A DNA stretch of 64,000 bases, taken from NCBI RefSeq assembly GCF_001552215.1, contig NZ_BCQT01000017.1, positions 310,001 through 374,000 of the forward strand, written 5' to 3'. Shown here one piece after another: positions 1 to 8,650 of the stretch. The stretch is from Actinomadura macra NBRC 14102 (GTDB lineage Bacteria; Actinomycetota; Actinomycetes; Streptosporangiales; Streptosporangiaceae). The number at the start of each line of letters is the position of its first letter. Position 1 is the first letter of the stretch. The translations under genes were made by a program, and so were the position numbers. The notes beneath the pieces are model-generated. The model made no database searches and had not been told where the DNA came from. It worked only from the letters and a program-made list of their open reading frames with translations.

Positions 1-1274
1 CCGCAGGGCCGGTCGGAGCCGGTCCGGCCGAGCGGGTCACCGCGCTGGACGATGCTGCCGTCGCGCAGCTCGGGCACCGACCGCACCCGGTAGTAGGTGG
101 TGGCGAGGCCGCTACCGTGGATCACCATGACCAGCGCGCGGCCGTCCTGGTCACCGCAGAACCGGTAGAGCCGGCCGGCACCAGAGGACAGGACCCGGCC
201 GTCCCCGCCCCAGAAGGCGAGGGAGCCCAGCGGGCGGACGGACGTGCCGCCGTCACCGGTGCCCATCGACCAGGTGGTGCCGGACTTCCACGGCAGCATC
301 AGCGCGTCGCCCTTCTTGCCGCTGTGGGCCTGCGCCGTGGCCTGCGCGGCGGTGAGTGCGCCGTAGCGCCGCAGCGCGCGGCCCTCGTCCGCCGACATGA
401 CGGTCGCGGGCAGGCCCGACAGCAGACCGGCGAAGCGGTCACCACCCGACAGCGCGACCTGCCACCGGTCCTGCCGCCACCGCGCCGCGAAGAACGCGAC
501 CTCGGGATTGGCGCCGCTGGTGTCGGGCACCGGGATCGCCGTCGTGCCGAACGCCCAGGTCTTGTCGGGACTCGTCCGGGCGACCTCGACCATCGGGGGT
601 CGGGTCGGTGCGGCGCCGTAGGTCTGCCGGGCGGCCGCGCCGCGCTCGGCCAGCGTCAGCTTCCGTACCTGCGCGGAGAGCGCCGGGACGTCCGGGCCCG
701 CCGGGGCACGGCCCGGGGCGCCGGACGGGCCCGGCTGTTGCCGGGGGGCGTCGCGCCGGCCGGGGGTGGTGCGCTCCTTGCGGTTCTTGGCGGGCTGCTC
801 GGCACCGACCGGCCCGGACGCGCCGATGGTCCCGCCTTCCAGCAGGGCTCGTTCGGCGATGCCGAGCAGCGCCAGGCCGACGACGCAGGACAGCGCGATG
901 GCACCGACGCTCAGCCGGTCGGTTGGCCTACGCCCACCGCGGGGGTGCGTGCGCGGGCGTGCGCGAGGACCGGGTGGCCGTCCCGCCGACCGGGCCGACG
1001 AGCGGCGCCGCGCCTGCGGGCGCGGCTGGGAGCGGCGCCGGCCGGCGCCGCTCGAAGGCTCGCGCCTGCGGCGTGGCTTGGGTCGCGGGGACCGTTGCCC
1101 GTTCTCGGTCCAGCCGGACTGCTCCGCCCACCAGGACCCTTCGGGCCACTGGGGTTCCTCGGCCCGGTGCCCTCGCGGGGGCTCCGGGCTCGACGAGGGG
1201 CGCGCGGGCGTCTCCGCCCACGCTGAAGCATGCGGATAGCTCCGGGACGCATGCCGGGTCTCGCGTCGCGCCAT
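1..1274 (-). CDS. LasA-like M23 family protein, probably metal-site-degenerate (C-terminus off the window)
   Basis: The reading frame is open from an ATG at 1274 (AGGAG 5 nt upstream) to the left edge, giving 424 visible residues. Residues 1-120 are rich in Arg, Pro and Ser. One membrane helix lies at about 122-142 (AIALSCVVGLALLGIA). A Pro-rich linker leads to an outside domain. From about residue 325 the domain resembles LasA/M23 endopeptidases: LPWKSGTTW matches the LasA LPWRQGYSW segment and HGSGLATTYYRV matches HPSGWATNYYHM (LasA recalled from memory). At the position of catalytic His81 (YYH) this protein has YYR, and the segment holding zinc ligands His23 and Asp36 has no His. It may therefore bind peptidoglycan or a partner without cutting. 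The final HxH motif, if any, lies outside the window. Family placement is fairly secure; inactivity is inference. Confidence 0.8.
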   Translation of the reverse strand, partial: MARRETRHASRSYPHASAWAETPARPSSSPEPPRGHRAEEPQWPEGSWWAEQSGWTENGQRSPRPKPRRRREPSSGAGRRRSQPRPQARRRSSARSAGRPPGPRARPRTHPRGGRRPTDRLSVGAIALSCVVGLALLGIAERALLEGGTIGASGPVGAEQPAKNRKERTTPGRRDAPRQQPGPSGAPGRAPAGPDVPALSAQVRKLTLAERGAAARQTYGAAPTRPPMVEVARTSPDKTWAFGTTAIPVPDTSGANPEVAFFAARWRQDRWQVALSGGDRFAGLLSGLPATVMSADEGRALRRYGALTAAQATAQAHSGKKGDALMLPWKSGTTWSMGTGDGGTSVRPLGSLAFWGGDGRVLSSGAGRLYRFCGDQDGRALVMVIHGSGLATTYYRVRSVPELRDGSIVQRGDPLGRTGSDRPC

Positions 1275-1718
1275 GCCCACTCCTGTGGAGGAGGTGGAGG
1301 GCTCGGCGAACGCCGGTTGGCTCCGTACCCACCGGGCGGGAAGCCTGGCGGGTTGTTCCGCTGAGACATCGGGATCACGGCTCTGGGAACCCGCTCCGCT
1401 CCCACCGCTCTCCCACGGGCCCTGAGGGGACCCGCTCGATCACCCGGGAGCATACGCCCCGGAGGCCGTTCAGATACGCGATGCCCGAAAATCGTTTCAG
1501 TCGATACTCGCGGCCTGGCCGCTCTCCACATCTGTACGCGTGGACGCCACGGCATGTTCACGCGTCCGTTTCGCGCGTTGAGACGCCCGTAATCCCGGGC
1601 CGCACCTCGCTAGCCGCACCTTCTGGCCACACCTTGCTAGCCGGGCGCCCCTGGTCAGCGCCCCTGGTCACGCGTGCCAGCCAGGCACTACTAACCAGGC
1701 GCTGCTAGCCAGGCGCTG
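1275..1718. other. Intergenic region with no gene
   Basis: This gap between two minus-strand genes is where the promoter of the M23-like gene would lie. No reading frame here looks coding. Its right end, about 1600-1722, is rich in short GCTAGCC and CCTGGTCA repeats next to the penicillin-binding protein stop codon. Confidence 0.6.
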
Positions 1719-1722
1719 CTAG
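1681..1722. repeat. Three tandem 14-bp units
   Basis: The unit CCAGGCGCTGCTAG is repeated exactly at 1695-1708 and 1709-1722, and a diverged copy lies directly before it at 1681-1694. The last unit contains the TAG stop codon (minus strand) of the penicillin-binding protein, so copy-number change here could alter that protein's C-terminus. Confidence 0.8.
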
Positions 1723-3248
1723 CCAGACCATGCACGCAGGAACCTGGCGGCGAGCGGGGCGGCGACCTTCGGCCCCGAGCCGCCCTCGGAGATGAAGACG
1801 GAGAAGGCGAGATCGTCGCGGAATCCGATGAACCAGGCGTGGGTGCCCTCGCCGAACTCGGCGGTGCCGGTCTTGCCCGCCGTCCCGTCCGGGAGCCCGG
1901 CGCGGGCCGCGGTGCCGCCCGTGACGACCGCGCGCATCATGTCGCGCAGGTCGGCGGCGCCGGGAATCGGACGAGGGTCCGGAGTCCGCCCGCCGTCCTC
2001 GCGGATCAGCTTCGGCTCCAGCAGCCGGGGCGACCGCCAGGAGCCGTCCGCGACCGCCGCCGCGACGGTGGCCATCAGCAGCGGGCTCGCCTGGACCTCG
2101 CCCTGCCCGATCCCCGCCTCGGCGAGCGCCGCTCCGCTCCGCACGCCGGGGAAGTCTCCGCCCGTCGCACGCACGCCGGGTGTGAGCCGCTCGCCCCAGC
2201 CGAACCTCCCGGCACTCGCCGCGAGCCTCTTCGCGCCGATCTCCTCGACGGCCAGCCGCGCGAACGTGGTGTTGCACGACTGGGCGAAGGCGTCCCGCAG
2301 GGTCGTGCGGCCGAGCGCGTGGTTCTCGTCGTTGTGGATGGTGCGCTGCGCGGTGACGACGACCGCGGGACAGTCGGCACCGGAACCGGCGTCCATCCCG
2401 TCCGCCAGCAGCGCGCCCGCGGTGACGACCTTGAAGGTGGAGCCGGGCGGGTAGCCGGAGACGAACGCGCCGAGCCCGCCGAGACCGTCGGCCACCGCGA
2501 GGATCTCGCCCGTGGACGGGCGGATCGCCACGATCGACGCCTGCCGGGACCCGATCGCCTTCTCCGCCGCCGCCTGCGCGCGCGAGTCCAGCGTCGTGCG
2601 GACCTTCCTGCTCGCCTTCACGCCGAGGACCTTCACCCGCTGCGGGGGCCCACCGCCGTCACGCAGGTCGATGGCCCACCCGGTGCCGTCCTCGCCCTCC
2701 AGCCGGTCGCTGAGCTCGGTGAGGTAGGGCCCGAGCGGCCCGTCGTCGGGAAGGCGGCTGCCGTCGCGGGACACCAGCGTCAGGGCGGGCACGGTCACCT
2801 CCGTCAGCGACCACGCCCCCTTCCCCTTCAGGCCCGGGTACAGGGTGGCGGGCGTCCACAGGACCCGCCACCGGCCGTTCACCCGGCCGAGCTTCAGCAC
2901 CGACCGGAACGACCAGTCGCCGTGGAAGCCCACATCCCGCGTGACCGTGAACGCGGCCTGCGCCTCGTCCGGGCCCGACCGGACGACGGCGAGGGGATGT
3001 AAGGCGATCGCACTGACCGACAGCCCGCGCGACAGGGCCCGGTGCTGGTCGGCGAAGTCGGCCGGAGGATCGGCGACCAGCTTGCCCATCGTCCGCAACT
3101 CCCCCTGCTGCCAGGCCGCGAAGTAGTCGGATGCCGTCTGCTCGGGGGTGCCCTCGTCCTTGCCGGGCCAGAGCCACGCCGTCGCCGTCCCCGCCGCGAG
3201 GACCGCCGCCACCAGCACCGCAAGCGCGGCAACGTCCCGTGATCGCAC
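1719..3248 (-). CDS. Penicillin-binding protein (transpeptidase with NTF2-like N-terminal domain)
   Basis: A 509-residue D,D-transpeptidase that would cross-link peptidoglycan outside the membrane. An N-terminal hydrophobic helix (about 7-27) is followed by an NTF2/MecA-N-like domain (about 35-145) and a penicillin-binding transpeptidase domain (about 210-505). All three active-site motifs are present: STFK (270-273, nucleophile Ser270), SCN (324-326) and KTG (459-461). The start is GTG with GGGGAG 7 nt upstream. It resembles the short class B enzymes of actinomycetes (PbpA/PBP2a-like), but it is not next to rodA/ftsW, so no gene name is assigned. It appears to be transcribed alone. Family call is secure; the exact role (elongation, septation or sporulation) is unknown. 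Confidence 0.92.
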   Translation of the reverse strand: MRSRDVAALAVLVAAVLAAGTATAWLWPGKDEGTPEQTASDYFAAWQQGELRTMGKLVADPPADFADQHRALSRGLSVSAIALHPLAVVRSGPDEAQAAFTVTRDVGFHGDWSFRSVLKLGRVNGRWRVLWTPATLYPGLKGKGAWSLTEVTVPALTLVSRDGSRLPDDGPLGPYLTELSDRLEGEDGTGWAIDLRDGGGPPQRVKVLGVKASRKVRTTLDSRAQAAAEKAIGSRQASIVAIRPSTGEILAVADGLGGLGAFVSGYPPGSTFKVVTAGALLADGMDAGSGADCPAVVVTAQRTIHNDENHALGRTTLRDAFAQSCNTTFARLAVEEIGAKRLAASAGRFGWGERLTPGVRATGGDFPGVRSGAALAEAGIGQGEVQASPLLMATVAAAVADGSWRSPRLLEPKLIREDGGRTPDPRPIPGAADLRDMMRAVVTGGTAARAGLPDGTAGKTGTAEFGEGTHAWFIGFRDDLAFSVFISEGGSGPKVAAPLAARFLRAWSG

Positions 3249-3466
3249 GCGTCATCTCCCCACTCCCCCCGGGCGGAGCACGATCATCTCAGGGCGGGCC
3301 GCTACTGCCTATTCTCCTGAAGTCGGACATTCGGCGCGGGACCGGCGAGTGACTTAGCGTTGACTGATCCGTCCCTTAAGTCCGGTTTAACGCGGGTGCC
3401 GGAAGCCCGCCGGACGCTTAGCTTCAGACACGTCGGCGACCGCTCGGTGGCAGGAGGTGCCCCGCG
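3249..3466. other. Divergent intergenic region with a possible promoter
   Basis: It lies between the minus-strand penicillin-binding protein and a possible small plus-strand gene. TTGACT at 3360-3365 could be a -35 element for the plus strand; the best -10 candidate (GGTTTA, 3384-3389, spacer 18) is poor. No other gene is seen. Confidence 0.3.
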
Positions 3467-3802
3467 ATGTTGATCCCCCCGCCGGGGCCCGCCCACTCCG
3501 CCGCCCGTCGCCGTACACCCGGCCGTCCCACGGCCGGGTGCCCGGCCGGGGCCGCGCCCCGCACTCCCGTCCACGCCGCATCCGATCCGGCCCCATGGCT
3601 GGCCCTCCCACGGCGCCCAGGGGCGTCGGGCCGGCCGGCGCCCGGATCGCCTCCCCCCTCGGCAGGGGCGGCGCGTGGAACTGGTCTCCGGGAGCGGCGC
3701 GCGACCCCGGCCGGCCCGCCGGCCCCGAGCTGGGGACCCCGCCCGCGGCGCGGGGGTGGGGTCCCCTCCCCGGGGCCGGGCGGGCAACGGCCGCACCGCT
3801 GA
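3467..3802 (+). CDS. Possible small Pro/Arg-rich protein, unrecognised
   Basis: A 111-codon frame starting at an ATG with a strong ribosome binding site (GGAGGT at 3453-3458, 8 nt before the start). The predicted product is almost entirely Pro, Ala, Gly and Arg with no visible domain, which is also what random GC-rich DNA encodes. The ribosome binding site and the upstream TTGACT are the only support. It could equally be untranslated DNA between the convergent neighbours. Confidence 0.25.
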   Translation: MLIPPPGPAHSAARRRTPGRPTAGCPAGAAPRTPVHAASDPAPWLALPRRPGASGRPAPGSPPPSAGAARGTGLRERRATPAGPPAPSWGPRPRRGGGVPSPGPGGQRPHR

Positions 3803-3820
3803 CGACCGGGGCCCGGCGCG

Positions 3821-4630
3821 TCAGCGCGTCCAGGACAGCCGGACTCCCTCAAGCTCCGCGTCACCCAGCACGGCCTCGACCAGCGACGTGGGCCCGACGA
3901 CCTTCGTCCCCCACAGGTCCCAATCGCAGTACACGACCCAGGACCGGTCGGCCGCCCACAGATCGGACGGGCAGCTCGACATCGCCGGATGGTCGTACAG
4001 GCCTGCCGCGTCACCCAGCCGGCCCGCGAGGACGGTCTCGTTGTCCCAGTCGGCCGTGACGAGCGGGCAGTAGTAGGCCAGGCAGCGCGTGTCCGCGCCG
4101 GCGGGGCTGTACCGCAGCAGCACCCCGACGAGCCGGTGCCAGCTCTCGCGATCGAGGCAGCCCTCCGCGGGAGGCTGGATCGCCGCCGACCAGCTCCCGG
4201 TCGGGTGCCCCTGACGGAGGCAGCGGTTGCCGGGCAGTTCCCCCTCCGGGACGACCGGCTCACCGAACCCCCGCGCGAGCTCCTTCCAGCGCAGGCGCCG
4301 CCACCCCGCGCCCGGGTCGCCGCTACGGCCGAGCTCGGTGCCGGTGACGATCGCGCCCTCCAGCAGGTCGCCGACGTCGCCCGGGACCTCGCCCGCCGGA
4401 TCGGCCGGCTCGATGAGCCCGGCCGCCGTCACCGACTGGTGGACGTCGTCGTGGGTGGTGGTGACCAGGCCCTCCTCCCACGCGTACATCGCGTGCAGGA
4501 GCCAGGCGGAGTCGGGGCTGCGCGGCGGCTCGAAGCCCGAGTAGCAGTGGTCGGGATCGAGCTCGTGCAACCAGCGGGCGGCTTCCCCCGGGGCCCGGGC
4601 CCAGGCGTCCTCGATGTCCGCGTTCTCCAT
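3821..4630 (-). CDS. Hypothetical protein, 269 residues
   Basis: The product is acidic, soluble and rich in Trp, with no signal peptide or membrane segment. I do not recognise its family. Codon use looks genuinely coding (GC at third positions), and an AGGA lies 8 nt before the ATG. The C-terminal third (about 185-260) has several aromatic-rich strands, such as WVVYCDWDLWGTKV, reminiscent of immunity-like or SMI1/SUKH-like soluble proteins, but no diagnostic motif is seen. It is a single gene between the penicillin-binding protein and pimB, with the same orientation as both. Confidence 0.7.
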   Translation of the reverse strand: MENADIEDAWARAPGEAARWLHELDPDHCYSGFEPPRSPDSAWLLHAMYAWEEGLVTTTHDDVHQSVTAAGLIEPADPAGEVPGDVGDLLEGAIVTGTELGRSGDPGAGWRRLRWKELARGFGEPVVPEGELPGNRCLRQGHPTGSWSAAIQPPAEGCLDRESWHRLVGVLLRYSPAGADTRCLAYYCPLVTADWDNETVLAGRLGDAAGLYDHPAMSSCPSDLWAADRSWVVYCDWDLWGTKVVGPTSLVEAVLGDAELEGVRLSWTR

Positions 4631-4712
4631 ATCGGCATCCTGTCACCCCGGCCACATTCCGCGATACGCGGCATGACCTGAGGATTCCCACTCCTGACCG
4701 CAAGGCCACATC

Positions 4713-5840
4713 TCAGTGCCCGAGAAACGCTCCGAGTCTGGCGGCCTGAAGGTCCCACCGCCACTCACGCTCGACCCAGGCGCGCCCCCGCTCCCCCATC
4801 CTGCGTGCTCTCGCGGGATCGGCGAGAAGTCCCGCGACCGCGTCCGCGATGCGGGCCACCGAACGACCTGGCACGACGATGCCCGTCTCCCCGTCCAGGA
4901 CGGCGTCGGGCGCGCCGCCGGAGTCGCCCGCGACGACCGGAACCCCGGTCGCGGAGGCCTCCAGGTAGACGATGCCGAGGCCCTCCACGTCCAAGCCCCG
5001 TCGCCGGGTGCGGCACGGCATCGCGAAGACGTCGCCCGCGTCGTGATGGGCGGGCAACTCCTCCCAGGGGACGCCGCCGGTGAACACCACCGAGTCGTCC
5101 ACGTCCAGGGACGCCGCCAGCCTCGCGAGGTCTGCGCGGTACGGGCCGCCGCCCACCAGCAGGAGCGCCGCGTCCGGCACCTCCTTGAGGACCCTCGGCC
5201 AGGCGTGGATGAGAGCGTCCTGGCCCTTGCGCGGCACCAGCCGCGACACGCAGACGGTCACCGGACGACCGGTCAGGCCGTGCCGCCGGCGGATCTCCTC
5301 GCCGCCGGCCCCGGGGCGGAACGTCCCCTCGTCCACCCCCGGCGCGAGCCGCGCCATCCGGGACGCCGCCTCCGGGGACAGGACCCGCGCCATCCGGGAC
5401 CGCGTGTACTCCCCCAGGTAGGTGAGCACGTCCACGCCGTCCGCGATGCGGCCGAGGACGGCACCCGCCACCGGCAGCGCCGCCCAGCCCGCCTCGTGCC
5501 CGTGGGTGATCCCGACCAGCCGCTCCGCTCCCCGCCGCCGGAGCGCCGGGGCCAGCAGCCCGAGCGGGGCCGCCGCGCCGAACACGACCGAGTCGCAGCG
5601 CTCCGCGCGCAGGACGTCCGCCGCCCGCCGCAGCACGCCCGGCACCGGCAGCATCAGCGAGCCCGGATGCCGGACGACCGGGAACGGCTGCCGCGCGTCG
5701 AACTCGGCGGCGCCCTTCCACGCCGGGGCGTACACCACCACCGAGCCGGACGGGCGCCGCGCCGCCAGTCCGTGCACGAACGCCTGGATGCCCCCCGGCC
5801 GTGGCGGGAAGTCGTTGGTGACGAAAAGTGTCCTGGTCAT
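4713..5840 (-). CDS. pimB: GDP-mannose-dependent phosphatidylinositol mannoside mannosyltransferase (PimB family)
   Basis: A GT4-family glycosyltransferase of about 375 residues that would add the second mannose to phosphatidylinositol monomannoside at the cytoplasmic membrane. The GT-B fold is clear: N-terminal FVTNDFPPRPGGIQ, THGHEAGW in the middle, the donor-site SRLVPRKGQD, and the C-terminal DVEGLGIVYLEASATGVPVV with its E-x7-E sugar-nucleotide motif. These segments match Rv2188c as I recall it almost word for word. A -10-like TATGCT (minus strand, 5853-5848) ends 7 nt before the ATG at 5840, suggesting a leaderless transcript; an ATG four codons upstream lies inside that element. Position next to qcrB fits mycobacterial synteny. 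Confidence 0.9.
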   Translation of the reverse strand: MTRTLFVTNDFPPRPGGIQAFVHGLAARRPSGSVVVYAPAWKGAAEFDARQPFPVVRHPGSLMLPVPGVLRRAADVLRAERCDSVVFGAAAPLGLLAPALRRRGAERLVGITHGHEAGWAALPVAGAVLGRIADGVDVLTYLGEYTRSRMARVLSPEAASRMARLAPGVDEGTFRPGAGGEEIRRRHGLTGRPVTVCVSRLVPRKGQDALIHAWPRVLKEVPDAALLLVGGGPYRADLARLAASLDVDDSVVFTGGVPWEELPAHHDAGDVFAMPCRTRRRGLDVEGLGIVYLEASATGVPVVAGDSGGAPDAVLDGETGIVVPGRSVARIADAVAGLLADPARARRMGERGRAWVEREWRWDLQAARLGAFLGH

Positions 5841-5857
5841 CGCGGCCAGCATAGAAA

Positions 5858-5888
5858 GGGCCCGCCACCGGCGTCCGGTGGCGGGCCC
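5858..5888 (-). terminator. Hairpin downstream of the qcr operon
   Basis: A perfect 14-bp stem (GGGCCCGCCACCGG) with a 3-nt loop, followed on the minus strand by TTTC. It lies 24 nt after the qcrB stop and just before the pimB start, so it should separate the respiratory operon from pimB. Confidence 0.85.
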
Positions 5889-5912
5889 CTTCTTCTCGTC
5901 ATGCCAGGCGGG

Positions 5913-7544
5913 TCAGTGGCTGAGCTGCTTGGGGTCCTTGCCGCCGCCCTCGACCTCGCCGTGCTCCTCGTGCTCGTGCTCCTCGACGGGGATGTCGTCG
6001 AAGGTCCAGGCCCGGTTGAGACGCGAGCGCAGGTGCCCGAGCGGGCCCTTGGTGTCGGGCGCGGGGATCCCGTTGGCGTCCCGTGCGGGCGCCTCGGGAC
6101 GGGCGTTCTCCTTGGACAGGATGACCGCCCGCTCCTGCTCGCGCGCCGGCTCGTGCCGCTCGGTGTACTTTCCGTCCGGCGACATCAGGATGATGCCGCT
6201 CTCCACGCCGTGCCCGATGACGTTCGCGTCCTTGCGCTGGAGCCCCAGGCAGATCCGCTTGGTGATGATGAACGCCAGGAACGGCCCGATGAAGATCGCG
6301 AACCGGAAGAACCATGTCGTGGCGAACAGCGACACATGGAACTTGTCGGCGAGGACGTCGTTGGCGCCGGCGATCCACAGCAGACCGTAGAACGTCACCG
6401 CGGCCATGCCCGTCGCGGTGCGGACCGGGGCGTTGCGCGGGCGCGTGTTGACGTGGTGCTGCCGCTTGTCGCCGGTCACCCACGCCTCGATGAACGGCCA
6501 CGCGGCAGCGCCGCCGAAGATGATGCCGAGCGGGACCAGCGCCGGGATCAGCACGTTGAAGCTGACCGTGTGGCCCCAGGCGGAGACCTCCCAGTTCGGC
6601 ATGATGCGCAGCGCGCCTTCCAGCACGCCCATGTACCAGTCGGGCTGGGAGCCCGCCGAGATCGCGCCCGGGTCGTACGGGCCGAACAGCCAGATCGGGT
6701 TGATCTGGATGAACGCTCCCATCAGCGCGAGCACCCCGAAGGTGAACAGGAAGTAGGCGCCCGTCTTGGCCATGAAGACCGGGTAGAACGGGTAGCCGTA
6801 CACCTGCTGCTCGGTCTGGTTCTTGACCGGCATCGCGGTGTGCTTCTGATGCCACATGATCATCATGTGCGCGGTGACCAGGCCCAGGATCAGGCCGGGG
6901 ATCAGCAGGATGTGCAGCATGTACAGCCGGGGCACGATGTCCTGGCCGGGGAACTCCCCGCCGAACAGGAACATGTAGATGTAGGTGCCGACCACCGGGA
7001 TCGACTCCGCCACACCCTGGGTGATCCGCAGGCCGGTGCCGGACAGCAGGTCATCCGGCAGCGAGTACCCGAACAGGCCCTCCAGCAGGCCGAGCGTGAA
7101 CATCCCGATGCCGATGAGCCAGTTCAGCTCGCGCGGCTTGCGGTAGGCGCCGGTGAAGAACACCCGCAGCATGTGCGCCAGGATCGACGCCATGAACAAG
7201 ATCGCGGCCCAGTGGTGGATCTGCCGCATCAGCAGGCCGCCGCGCACGTCGAAGCTGATCTCCAGCGTGGAGGCGTAGGCCTCCGACATCTTCACGCCGT
7301 TGAGCTTCGTGTACGAGCCGTTGTACACGACCTCCTGCATGCTGGGCTGGAACCACAGCGTCAGGAAGGTCCCCGTCAGCAGCAGGATGATGAAGGAGTA
7401 CAGGGCGATCTCGCCCAGCATGAACGACCAGTGGTCCGGAAAGACCTTCTTCATGTTCCGCTTGAAGAAGGTGGTGGATCCGAGACGGTCGTCGAGGAAC
7501 GTCAGCGGGGCCTCGACCGCCTTCGGAGCTGTCGCCTCGCTCAT
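5913..7544 (-). CDS. qcrB: Cytochrome bc1 complex cytochrome b subunit (QcrB)
   Basis: A 543-residue membrane subunit that oxidises menaquinol in the actinobacterial bc1-aa3 supercomplex. Heme b ligands appear as His pairs: His110/His124 in helix B and His211/His226 in helix D. The quinol-site motif is PDWY (301-304), the actinobacterial version of PEWY. About eight membrane helices fill residues 45-430, followed by a long charged cytoplasmic tail. The ATG at 7544 overlaps the qcrA stop by 4 nt (ATGA), which decides the start over upstream in-frame options. It is last in the operon ctaE-qcrC-qcrA-qcrB and is followed by a strong hairpin. This subunit is the target of Q203-type inhibitors in mycobacteria (family knowledge). 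Confidence 0.97.
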   Translation of the reverse strand: MSEATAPKAVEAPLTFLDDRLGSTTFFKRNMKKVFPDHWSFMLGEIALYSFIILLLTGTFLTLWFQPSMQEVVYNGSYTKLNGVKMSEAYASTLEISFDVRGGLLMRQIHHWAAILFMASILAHMLRVFFTGAYRKPRELNWLIGIGMFTLGLLEGLFGYSLPDDLLSGTGLRITQGVAESIPVVGTYIYMFLFGGEFPGQDIVPRLYMLHILLIPGLILGLVTAHMMIMWHQKHTAMPVKNQTEQQVYGYPFYPVFMAKTGAYFLFTFGVLALMGAFIQINPIWLFGPYDPGAISAGSQPDWYMGVLEGALRIMPNWEVSAWGHTVSFNVLIPALVPLGIIFGGAAAWPFIEAWVTGDKRQHHVNTRPRNAPVRTATGMAAVTFYGLLWIAGANDVLADKFHVSLFATTWFFRFAIFIGPFLAFIITKRICLGLQRKDANVIGHGVESGIILMSPDGKYTERHEPAREQERAVILSKENARPEAPARDANGIPAPDTKGPLGHLRSRLNRAWTFDDIPVEEHEHEEHGEVEGGGKDPKQLSH

Positions 7545-8650
7545 CCGCGCTCCCAGAAGCTCGGGCCGATCGGCTCGTGGTAGTCGCTCGTCGCGACGAG
7601 GTACCCGTCCTCCACCGCCAGCGGAAGCTGGGGCAGCGCACGGGCCGCCGGTCCGAAGATGACCTTCGCCGCGTCCGTGGCGTCGAAGGTGGACTGGTGG
7701 CACGGGCACAGGATGTGGTGCGTGGTCTGCTCGTACAGGGCCGCGGGGCAGCCGACGTGCGTGCAGATCTTGGAGTACGCCACGATCCCGTTGACGTGCC
7801 AGTTCTCCCGGCCCTTGGCGGGCTTGAACTCGTCCTCGGGGATGTTGATCAGGATGGTGACGGCCTTGGCGGTCTGCGTCAGCACCTGCTCCTCGGGGAC
7901 GTGCTCCTCGATGCCCTCCGGCAGGACGGTGATCATCGAGCCGGGTGCGGCGAAGTCGCTGACCTTGAGCGGCTTGTTGGTGCCGTCCACGACCAGCCGG
8001 ACGCCCTTCTTGCCCTGCTTGTGGGCCTCTTCGACGGCCTGGGCCCAGAACGTGCTGCGCAGCCTCTTCTCCGGCAGCGGACCGAGATCGCGCAGGAGCA
8101 CCAGCGGGGCGAGCCCGAGCGGCGCGGCGGCCAGCAGCAGCGTGCGCCGCAGCAGCGGCCGCTTGGTGATGCCGCTGTCGTCGGCGCCTTCGAGGAAGTC
8201 CTTGGTGAAGCCCGCGCGGGTCTCCTCGTCGGCGGCCAGCGAGTGCCGCTCCTGGACGATCGGCTTGCTCGTCATCAGGCGGCGCACCCAGATGGTGACG
8301 CCGACGGCGAGTGCCAGGAACGACAGCGCCATCGTGCCGCCGAGCCAGAAGTTGGACTCCCGGGCACGGGTCACGCCGTGCATGCCGCCGTGGCGACCGC
8401 TCCAGCCGATGTAGTAGGCGATGAACGCCACGCTGCCGAGGAAGGCGAGCAGGAAGAACGCCGCGACGACGCGCTCGGCGCGCTTGGCCGCCGCCTCGTC
8501 CAGCTGTTCCCCCGCGCCTGCCGGCGCCGAGATGTCGCCCTCGGCGAGCAGTGCCTTGTCCCGCGCCGGGGACGGGGTACCGATCACGCGTCCGCGCGCG
8601 CTTTCGCTCGGCTCCGGCGAGCCCGCGGTGTCCTTGTTGTCGTCGCTCAT
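7541..8650 (-). CDS. qcrA: Cytochrome bc1 complex Rieske iron-sulfur subunit (QcrA)
   Basis: A 369-residue Rieske protein that passes electrons from menaquinol to the c-type hemes of QcrC. The [2Fe-2S] ligands are Cys296 and His298 (CTHVGC) and Cys315 and His318 (CPCHQS), with Cys301 and Cys317 placed for the usual disulfide. Three membrane helices at about 61-80, 101-123 and 168-188 give the actinobacterial three-helix anchor rather than the single helix of proteobacteria. The ATG at 8650 forms an ATGA overlap with the end of qcrC, and its own stop overlaps qcrB in the same way. The N-terminal 55 residues are acidic and probably disordered. Confidence 0.97.
   Translation of the reverse strand: MSDDNKDTAGSPEPSESARGRVIGTPSPARDKALLAEGDISAPAGAGEQLDEAAAKRAERVVAAFFLLAFLGSVAFIAYYIGWSGRHGGMHGVTRARESNFWLGGTMALSFLALAVGVTIWVRRLMTSKPIVQERHSLAADEETRAGFTKDFLEGADDSGITKRPLLRRTLLLAAAPLGLAPLVLLRDLGPLPEKRLRSTFWAQAVEEAHKQGKKGVRLVVDGTNKPLKVSDFAAPGSMITVLPEGIEEHVPEEQVLTQTAKAVTILINIPEDEFKPAKGRENWHVNGIVAYSKICTHVGCPAALYEQTTHHILCPCHQSTFDATDAAKVIFGPAARALPQLPLAVEDGYLVATSDYHEPIGPSFWERG

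Noticed and set aside
911..1561. Minus-strand frame of 216 codons over the start of the M23-like gene
   Set aside because: The frame ending at 911 is out of register with the M23-like domain; the register starting at ATG 1274 gives a membrane helix and the LasA-like segments.
3424..4263. Minus-strand frame of 279 codons overlapping the 269-residue hypothetical gene
   Set aside because: It is out of frame with the better coding candidate at 3821-4630, which has a ribosome site and more protein-like composition.
4716..7583. Plus-strand open frame of 955 codons
   Set aside because: Antisense of pimB and qcrB, both of which show strong family motifs. Composition (Arg, Asp, His, Pro) is typical of GC-rich shadow frames.
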